DNA of 64,000 nucleotides from Zea mays (lineage: Eukaryota; Streptophyta; Magnoliopsida; Poales; Poaceae): assembly GCF_902167145.1 (NCBI RefSeq), contig NC_050097.1, positions 97,006,595-97,070,594 of the forward strand. Direction: 5' to 3'. Of the stretch, positions 56,992-64,000 are shown piece after piece. How positions within the stretch are numbered: the stretch's first letter is position 1; the number at the start of each line of letters is the position of its first letter. The translations under genes were made by a program, and so were the position numbers. The notes below the pieces were generated by a model, which ran no database searches, was not told where the DNA came from, and was given only the letters and a program-made list of their open reading frames with translations.

Positions 56992-57454
56992 TTGATTCTG
57001 AGTTTGGGGAAGTCAGAAACCTTTTTCTTTTTTCTTTTTTCCCGAAGCTCTTCTTTCTGACGAAGCAAGCGTCGAGACGGACCTTCGTTCGATTTTGGGA
57101 TTTAAGCTTCGGCTATGATGGAAAATTTCGGCAGCAAAACAGTGCAAATAGCAATGAATGCTGTGGTAACTTCACACCTACCTGCTTGTTTATATAGTAC
57201 TGCAGGTAAGAAGGCGAAGCGGCGGAATTGTTACACCAGGCGCGCCGTAACTTGTACCCGCTGCGCAGTGGACCGCAAGGATCAAACAGTAACTCTGCAA
57301 GGTGGGACCGACACGCGCTCGGAAGTCGGATCGTTTCTCCGCAACGAGCTCAGGGAAGGTGTTTTTTGGACCTTCGGCTTCCCGAAGCTGAAGAGGCTTT
57401 TTTCACGGGTCAAGCTCGTTACGAAGAACGATCTAGCACCGCGAAAGGGGCTAC
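56992..57454. other. Element I spacer, antisense promoter region and polypurine stretch
   Basis: This is the upstream region of the antisense gene. It ends with GCGAAAGGGGCTAC before the 3' LTR, the only candidate polypurine tract. A plus-strand frame from 57115 runs into the LTR and has no domain. Confidence 0.65.
57189..57196 (-). promoter_or_regulatory. TATA box for element I antisense gene
   Basis: TATATAAA on the minus strand lies 198 bp before the start codon at 56991. It is conserved in element B at 20646-20653. Confidence 0.6.
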
Positions 57455-58041
57455 TGTTGGGGTCGTGCTTCGGTGCGCCGAAGGTCTCACACGAAGAAGC
57501 AGCTTCGGCTGAAGTCGTCTCCAAGAGATGGCCGAAGGTCCCTTTTCATGGAGCTTCGGCGTTTTAAACCGACATAGAGATAGAATGACCTTTTTATACA
57601 TATAGGTCTGAGTCAATGCTATAAACTTTCGCAAGGGGCATAATTGTAATTTGTCACAGGCTGCGACCTGTGCCTATAAATAGATGAACAGTACCTCTGT
57701 ACTATTCACGTGAATCTGTCATTTGCTTTCGCATCACGCTTGTACTTTTGCCTTCCGCAGGACCGAAGGTACATTTGTAATTCAAAGTCATTTATATTCA
57801 TTAATACAAGTAGAGATAATTCTATGACAATATTTAAATGTTTATTTCATATTCTATAATTTATGTGAATGCATCATTCTTCGTTGTTATGCTTACGAAG
57901 GTATGTCCTTCGTAACCTTCGTCCGAGATGCTTTATATCCCGAAGGGATATATCGTTATGGAGGACGAAGGATCTTAACACTTAACATTTTTTGTGTTGC
58001 CTTGTTCTTAATTCTTAGCATTTGAGAACAAGTCCCCAACA
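57455..58041 (+). repeat. Element I 3' LTR
   Basis: This 587-bp LTR looks identical to 48328-48914 and is followed by CTACG. Confidence 0.95.
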
Positions 58042-58046
58042 CTACG

Positions 58047-60991
58047 CCTTGGTATGCAAGGATGCTTTGATTTCAATTCAAGATATGCAGCATTCTTTGC
58101 CTCCTGTTATTACTAACATTTTGCAGGAGTATTCTGATGTATTTCCAAGTGAGATACCAGAGGGGCTGCCACCTATACGAGGGATTGAGCACCAAATTGA
58201 TCTTATTCCTGGTGCATCTTTGCCGAATCGTGCGCCATATAGGACAAATCCAGAGGAAACAAAAGAAATTCAGCGACAAGTGCAAGAACTACTCGACAAA
58301 GGTTACGTGCGTGAGTCTCTTAGTCCGTGTGCTGTTCCGGTTATTTTAGTGCCTAAAAAAGATGGAACATGGCGTATGTGTGTTGATTGTAGGGCTATTA
58401 ATAATATCACGATACGTTATCGACACCCTATTCCACGTTTAGATGATATGCTTGATGAATTGAGTGGTGCCATTGTGTTTTCTAAAGTTGATTTGCGTAG
58501 TGGGTACCACCAGATTCGTATGAAATTGGGAGATGAATGGAAAACTGCTTTCAAAACTAAGTTCGGATTGTATGAGTGGTTAGTCATGCCTTTTGGGTTA
58601 ACTAATGCACCTAGCACTTTCATGAGATTAATGAACGAGGTTTTGCGTGCCTTCATTGGAAAATTTGTGGTAGTATACTTTGATGACATATTGATCTACA
58701 GCAAATCTATGGATGAACATGTTGATCACATGCGTGCTGTTTTTAATGCTTTACGAGATGCACGTTTATTTGGTAACCTTGGGAAGTGCACATTTTGCAC
58801 CGATCGAGTTTCGTTTCTTGGTTATGTTGTGACTCCACAGGGAATTGAGGTTGATCAAGCCAAGGTAGAAGCGATACATGGATGGCCTATGCCAAAGACT
58901 ATCACACAGGTGCGGAGTTTTCTAGGACTTGCTGGCTTCTATCGCCGTTTTGTGAAGGACTTTAGCACCATTGCTGCACCTTTGAATGAGCTTACGAAGA
59001 AGGGAGTGCATTTTAGTTGGGGCAAAGTACAAGAGCACGCTTTCAACGTGCTGAAAGATAAGTTGACACATGCACCTCTCCTCCAACTTCCTGATTTTAA
59101 TAAGACTTTTGAGCTTGAATGTGATGCTAGTGGAATTGGATTGGGTGGTGTTTTGTTACAAGAAGGCAAACCTGTTGCATATTTTAGTGAAAAATTGAGT
59201 GGGTTTGTTCTAAATTATTCTACTTATGATAAGGAATTATATGCTCTTGTGCGAACATTAGAAACATGGCAGCATTATTTGTGGCCCAAAGAGTTTGTTA
59301 TTCATTCTGATCATGAATCTTTGAAACATATTCGTAGTCAAGGAAAACTGAACCGTAGACATGCTAAGTGGGTTGAATTTATCGAATCGTTTCCTTATGT
59401 TATTAAGCACAAGAAAGGAAAAGAGAATATCATTGCTGACGCTTTGTCTAGGAGATATACTTTGCTGAATCAACTTGACTACAAAATCTTTGGATTAGAG
59501 ACGATTAAAGACCAATATGTTCATGATGCTGATTTTAAAGATGTGTTGCTGCATTGTAAAGATGGGAAAGGATGGAACAAATATATCGTTAGTGATGGGT
59601 TTGTGTTTAGAGCTAACAAACTATGCATTCCAGCTAGCTCCGTTCGTTTGTTGTTGTTACAGGAAGCACATGGAGGTGGCTTAATGGGACATTTTGGAGC
59701 AAAGAAAACGGAGGACATACTTGCTGGTCATTTCTTTTGGCCCAAGATGAGAAGAGATGTGGTGAGATTGGTTGCTCGTTGCACGACATGCCAAAAGGCG
59801 AAGTCACGGTTAAATCCACACGGTTTGTATTTGCCTCTACCCGTTCCTAGTGCTCCTTGGGAAGATATTTCTATGGATTTTGTGCTGGGATTGCCTAGGA
59901 CTAGGAAGGGACGTGATAGTGTGTTTGTGGTTGTTGATAGATTTTCTAAGATGGCACATTTCATACCATGTCATAAAACTGATGATGCTACTCATATTGC
60001 TGATTTGTTCTTTCGTGAAATTGTTCGCTTGCATGGTGTGCCCAACACAATCGTTTCTGATCGTGATGCTAAATTTCTTAGTCATTTTTGGAGGACTTTG
60101 TGGGCAAAATTGGGGACTAAGCTTTTATTTTCTACTACATGTCATCCTCAAACTGATGGTCAAACTGAAGTTGTGAATAGAACTTTGTCTACTATGTTAA
60201 GGGCAGTTCTAAAGAAGAATATTAAGATGTGGGAGGACTGTTTGCCTCATGTTGAATTTGCTTATAATCGATCATTGCATTCTACTACAAAGATGTGCCC
60301 ATTTCAGATTGTATATGGTTTGTTGCCTCGTGCTCCTATTGATTTAATGCCTTTGCCATCTTCTGAAAAACTAAATTTTGATGCTACTAGGCGTGCTGAA
60401 TTGATGTTAAAACTGCATGAAACTACTAAAGAAAACATAGAGCGTATGAATGCTAGATATAAGTTTGCTAGTGATAAAGGTAGAAAGGAAATAAATTTTG
60501 AACCTGGAGATTTAGTTTGGTTGCATTTGAGAAAGGAAAGGTTTCCTGAATTACGAAAATCTAAATTGTTGCCTCGAGCCGATGGACCGTTTAAAGTGCT
60601 AGAGAAAATTAACGACAATGCATATAGGCTAGATCTGCCTGCAGACTTTGGGGTTAGCCCCACATTTAACATTGCAGATTTAAAGCCCTACTTGGGAGAG
60701 GAAGTTGAGCTTGAGTCGAGGACGACTCAAATGCAAGAAGGGGAGAATGATGAAGACATCCACACTACTGATGCATCTATACCAATACAAGTACCAATTT
60801 CTGGTCCTATTACTCGCGCTCGTGCTCGTCAACTCAACCATCAGGTGATTACACTCTTGAGTTCATGTCCATTATATTTAGACCATGGAGACCCGTGCAC
60901 TCTTGTTTTGCTTAGGAATCAGGGAGAAGACCGAAAGGGAAAAGGATTTGAACATGCTGGATTCGGACTGCAGAAGAACACCAACTTGTGA
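58047..60991 (+). pseudogene. Element H gag-pol, 3' part (RT, RNase H, integrase)
   Basis: This continues the H frame after element I, equal to residues from about 664 of G: RT with YFDD, RNase H, integrase HHCC and DD35E, and the CR-type tail. All motifs are present and no stop is seen. The end differs from G: where G has TGA (after EDRKGK), H has GGA and reads on for 13 more codons to 60991, inside its 3' LTR. The part has no start of its own because the upstream half lies 9.7 kb away. Confidence 0.93.
60735..60747 (+). other. Element H polypurine tract
   Basis: AAGAAGGGGAGAA lies directly before the 3' LTR, identical to that of G. Confidence 0.85.
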
Positions 60992-61677
60992 CGGTCACCA
61001 CGGTCAGATGCGGGCTCGGATTGGAATGTTCAAGCACAACATGGAAAGCTTATCAAGTCTACTTTCATATGGATCCGGAATTATAGTCATATCTGTTCTG
61101 AGGCCGCCGTAATCATTGTTTTCTTACCGAGACATTTCCTGCCTTTTCTGCCCATGGTGCTGCGTCACCCTATTTTGGCCCAATGGGTCGTGTATCAAGT
61201 TAGGTCCATTAGGGACGCATCCTAGGGTTGCAGCACGACCCCAATACCCTTGTGGTCGTCCTCCCATGTTTATAAACCCCCTAGCCGCCACCAAGAACAG
61301 CGGGTTTTGTTTAGATCAAGTTTAGCTCTCGCTACTTGCTTGTAAGCGCGCGTGCTGGTTCAGCCGCCCGTCTTCTTGTCTTCGGAACCCCACCATATTG
61401 GAGTTTGATTTGGAAACCTACATTTAGATCTGGTAATTCAGTACTTGTTCTACTTGTTCTTGCTAGTTCTTCGATTGCTTGCAGGACGAGTGCCCTAGTG
61501 GCCAGGGTGTCACGCTCCACAAGATCGTTACAGCCATAGGAGGTGGTGTATCGGTTGCTAAGGCGCAGCGTCTTTGGAAGGCTGTAGTCGGGCCGTGAAC
61601 GTCGTCTCCTCCCCCAATCGAGTTATTCCACACCCTCTCATCGAAAGATCGGGCAATCACCCAACGGGTGCACATCA
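60748..61677 (+). repeat. Element H 3' LTR
   Basis: This 930-bp LTR looks identical to 44391-45320. The TATA box is at 61269-61276. The LTR is followed by CCAAG. Confidence 0.95.
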
Positions 61678-62007
61678 CCAAGTTCATGTGAGTTCCAAGG
61701 GAAGATCGGGTCTGGTCTGGGAGATATGGTGGCGCCAAGTCAGGGTTGTCGGCACTGTTCAACCCAAGACAAAATTTGTGTCAAACCGTGTCAAACGGTT
61801 CTGGTTTGGTTTCAAATTTTTCAAGGGTGTGCCTTGGGTAATTTGGCTCCTTTTTGTCAATTGGACCATGTGGATTTGGCGCCAGCACCTAAGTGAACAC
61901 CTCTGATCTTTAGATGAGGGATGATTTTCTAACTTAAGAGGAAATTTGGTTGCTCTTGAGTGCTCTTCACTTGGGTGCTTAATTTGGGAATTTTGTGGGA
62001 CCTTTTT
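61678..62007 (-). repeat. Element E 5' LTR, part 3
   Basis: This stretch matches about 25513-25845 of the left E LTR and is cut at 62007 by element J after a T run. It holds no gene. Confidence 0.85.
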
Positions 62008-62631
62008 TGATAGAGCTGGAGTGCCCAATCTTTCGGTGAGTGGAGATAATTCCGATTTGGTGGAAGTAGACCCTCACGATCCGACTACGACGAGCGAACC
62101 CGAAGCGCCAATGCAATCACTGAACCAACTCCCAATGGTTACCGACCTTGCAGATGCGAGATCGGCCTAATCACGAAGATCGTTTCCTGTGTGCAATCGA
62201 AGAATGAACAAGAAAAAGATGCGAGCAATCTTAATATCACTCGAGGTGGAGTTTTGAATCACAAAGGACAACACGTATTTGTGCGTGTTCTGGGGTAGCT
62301 AAAGCTAGATGTAAAACAAAACTCAAGTTCTAAATGAAACAGGACTCTGACTAAATAGAGGAGAGGCGTGAACAGAAGGGCCGGCGCTACAGTACCGCAG
62401 TTACTGTTCACGACTTCCCTAGGCGCCCCATCCGGGCCTTCCTGTTGGGCCATCTTCTAATCTTCTGGGCCTTCATTCTTTAACAGCATGATGTAGTTCA
62501 ATTCTCTTGCACGGGCCCGAGTCACTGGCCCAGGTGGAAGGGGTTGGGCCTGGACTGGGGAAGATGGTGCCTGGGTTGGAGAAGGTGCTGCTGGTGTAGA
62601 TGTACTCGTGTTGGTGTTGATGTCCTCATCA
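62008..62631 (-). repeat. Element J 3' LTR
   Basis: On the minus strand this 624-bp LTR starts TGATGAGGACATC next to a purine tract and ends AGCTCTATCA. It includes the last 58 codons and the stop of pol (62457). Confidence 0.82.
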
Positions 62632-64000
62632 TCCTCCCCTTCTTGAACTAAAGTCGTCCTCGACGGCAACTCCTCATCTTCTCCCGCATACGGTTTCAAA
62701 TCTGCAACATTAAAACTAGTGGAAACACCAAACTCCGGAGGCAGGTCAAGGATATAAGCATTAGCATTAATCTTGGTTAGTATCTTAAAAGGACCAGCAG
62801 CACGAGGCATAAATTTAGAACGGCGCAAAGTAGGAAAGCGATCCTTTCTCAAATGCAACGAAACCATATCACCAGGTTCAAAAGTAACTAGTTTCTGGCC
62901 TTTACTACCAGTAATCTGATATTTAGCATTAGCAGCAGCAATGTTTTGTTGAGTTTGTTCATGGAGGTTAATCATTTGTTCAACATGTGCAACATCTATG
63001 TGTGGGGCGTCCGCAGCATCAAGAGAAAACAAAGCAATAGGCGCCCTAGGAATGTAACCATAAACAATTTGAAAAGGACACATCTTTGTAGAAGAATGTG
63101 TTGCATGATTATAAGCAAACTCAACATGAGGCAAGCAATCCTCCCAACGTTTCAAATTTTTTGTCTAAAACAGCCCTAAGCATGGTAGACAAAGTTCGAT
63201 TAACTTCCTCAGTTTGACCATCAGTCTGAGGGTGACAAGTGGTGCTAAACAACAATTTAGTTCGCAATTTATTCCACAAAGATCTCCAAAAATGACTGAG
63301 AAACTTAGCATCACAATCCGAGACTATTGTATTGGGAATACCGTGCAAACGAATAATCTCTCTAAAAAACAATTCAGCAACATTGCTAGCATCATCAGTC
63401 TTATGACAAGGTATGAAATGAGCCATTTTGGAGAATCGATCAACAACCACAAAAATGCTATCCCTCCCCTTCTTAGTTCTAGGCAATCCCAAAACAAAAT
63501 CCATCGAAATATCAATCCAAGGGGAAGTAGGAACAGGCAAAGGCATATACAAACCATGGTTGTTCAACCGTGACTTAGCTTTCTGACAAGTAGTGCAGCG
63601 TGCAACAAGGCGCTCAACATCAGTGCGCATCCGAGGCCAAAAGAAGTGGGCAGCTAACACCTCATGTGTCTTGTAGACGCCAAAGTGCCCCATGAGACCG
63701 CCTCCATGCGCTTCCTGTAACAACAAAAGACGAACCGATCTAGCTGGAACACACAACTTGTTAGTGCGAAACAGGAACCCATCCTGTATGTGAAATTTGC
63801 CCCATGGTTTCCCATTAATACAATGGCCAAAAGCATCTTTAAAATCAGCATCGTCAACATATTGATCTTTCACTGTGTGCAAACCAATGATTTTAAAATC
63901 TAACTGTGACAGCATGGTATAGCGACGAGACAAAGCATCAGCAATAACATTGTCCTTCCCGTTCTTGTGCTTAATAATGTAAGGAAAAGACTCAATGAAT
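62457..64000 (-). pseudogene. Element J pol, RNase H end and integrase, frameshifted
   Basis: The upstream frame (from the window end to about 63121) holds the RNase H end (ALSRRYTML), the integrase zinc site ([15 protein letters not shown]), and the core motifs [16 protein letters not shown] and [12 protein letters not shown] replaces the VSDR of G. A one-base shift at about 63160, in an A/T run, breaks the frame. The downstream frame (63155-62457) holds the rest of the integrase, FEPGDMVSLHLRK, and the CR-type tail. It is not functional as it stands. It is closest to G and H among the elements here. Confidence 0.88.
62632..62644 (-). other. Element J polypurine tract
   Basis: AAGAAGGGGAGGA on the minus strand is next to the LTR and nearly the same as in G and H. 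Confidence 0.8.

Larger units (their letters stand above)
48328..58041 (+). mobile_element. Element I: complete young Tat-lineage retrotransposon lacking gag, with a spliced antisense gene
   Basis: This 9714-bp plus-strand element has 587-bp LTRs (48328-48914 and 57455-58041) that look identical, and the target duplication CTACG (48323-48327 and 58042-58046). The order is LTR, primer site, pol (48959-52912), tandem repeats, a gene on the opposite strand (56991-54089), purine stretch, LTR. There is no gag: pol begins 45 bp after the LTR. Element A has the same plan. Pol appears intact, so the element could be mobilised only if Gag is supplied in trans. Confidence 0.94.
44391..61677 (+). mobile_element. 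Element H: complete CRM centromeric retrotransposon split by element I
   Basis: This plus-strand CRM has 930-bp LTRs (44391-45320 and 60748-61677) and the target duplication CCAAG (44386-44390 and 61678-61682). Without element I it is about 7.57 kb. The LTRs look identical. Gag-pol is interrupted only by I between codons for Ala-Tyr and Ala-Leu-Val, close to residue 662. H is nearly identical to G but in opposite orientation. Confidence 0.95.
23485..62007 (-). mobile_element. Element E: old Tekay/Del-type chromovirus, in pieces
   Basis: This minus-strand element is the host for nearly everything else. The pieces are: 3' LTR part 23485-26167, internal region 26168-33120 (with a TRIM inside), and 5' LTR parts 33121-36451, 44031-44390 and 61678-62007. 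The gaps are elements G and H. Both LTRs are open-ended in the window: the left one is cut by D and the right one by J. Aligned LTR stretches (23485-25160 with 34752-36440) show many substitutions and small indels, so E is old. A chromodomain after integrase and the LTR ends TATAACATCCC...TTCCGCCACA support the Tekay/Del clade. Confidence 0.85.
62008..64000 (-). mobile_element. Element J: CRM-clade retrotransposon, 3' end only
   Basis: This minus-strand element has a 3' LTR (62008-62631), a purine tract and the integrase part of pol. It continues past the window. It is related to but clearly distinct from G and H, with a different LTR and a diverged protein. Its polyprotein also ends inside the LTR with a GPVTRARARELNY tail. 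The target site is a T run (62003-62007), so the duplication cannot be judged. Confidence 0.88.

Noticed and set aside
57115..57567. 150-codon plus-strand frame upstream of and running into the 3' LTR of I, with a counterpart at 20611-20982
   Set aside because: It overlaps the antisense promoter and LTR and has no domain. Its similarity in B is explained by homology of the DNA.
1..64000. Host genes, tRNA genes, CentC-type satellite, CRISPR arrays
   Set aside because: None seen. The tRNA-like words are 12-base primer sites of retrotransposons, and no 150-180 bp tandem satellite is visible.

Overview
The window is plant nuclear DNA, almost certainly from maize or a very close Zea relative. Essentially every base can be assigned to an LTR retrotransposon. 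I see no host gene, no tRNA or rRNA gene and no satellite array. The maize assignment rests on the mix of families: CRM-type centromeric retrotransposons whose integrase tail is encoded inside the LTR, a Ji/Opie-type Sirevirus LTR with many CGGACGGTCCGCG palindromes, Tekay/Del chromoviruses, and Tat-lineage elements. Several CRM elements in a small space suggest centromeric or pericentromeric DNA (inference).

Layout: the oldest layer is element E, a degenerate minus-strand Tekay-like chromovirus. Its internal region lies at 26168-33120, and its roughly 4 kb LTRs are cut apart by later insertions. The 3' LTR of E (left, 23485-26167) is interrupted by a stack seen only from its right-hand side: D (21484-23484), then B (17738-21483), then C (15690-17737), then a Ji/Opie-like Sirevirus (13588-15689), then A (window start to 13587). 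The innermost member is K (1934-11003), a complete non-autonomous element with two 3.84 kb LTRs. The 5' LTR of E (right) is broken by two complete CRM elements, G (36452-44030, minus) and H (44391-61677, plus), and then by a third CRM-clade element J (62008 to the window end). H is split by the complete Tat-lineage element I (48328-58041). A 604-bp TRIM (31042-31645) lies in the internal region of E. Target-site duplications are visible on both sides of K, G, H, I and the TRIM.

Activity: G has identical-looking LTRs and one uninterrupted 1628-codon gag-pol frame, so it looks intact. H is intact except for the insertion of I. I has identical-looking LTRs and an open 1317-codon pol, but no gag. 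A, a second copy of the family, has the same gag-less plan, while D, with related LTRs, begins with a (decayed) gag. I and B also carry, on the strand opposite to pol, a gene with short introns at conserved places and a TATA box about 190 bp upstream of its start codon. The gag-less pol elements, gag-first relatives and spliced antisense gene are the most unusual system in the window.

All other coding regions (E, A, B, C, D, J, Sirevirus) are truncated or broken by stops, frameshifts or insertions. The order of events follows directly from the nesting: E first; then D, B, C, Sirevirus, A, K on the left; and G, H then I, and J on the right.
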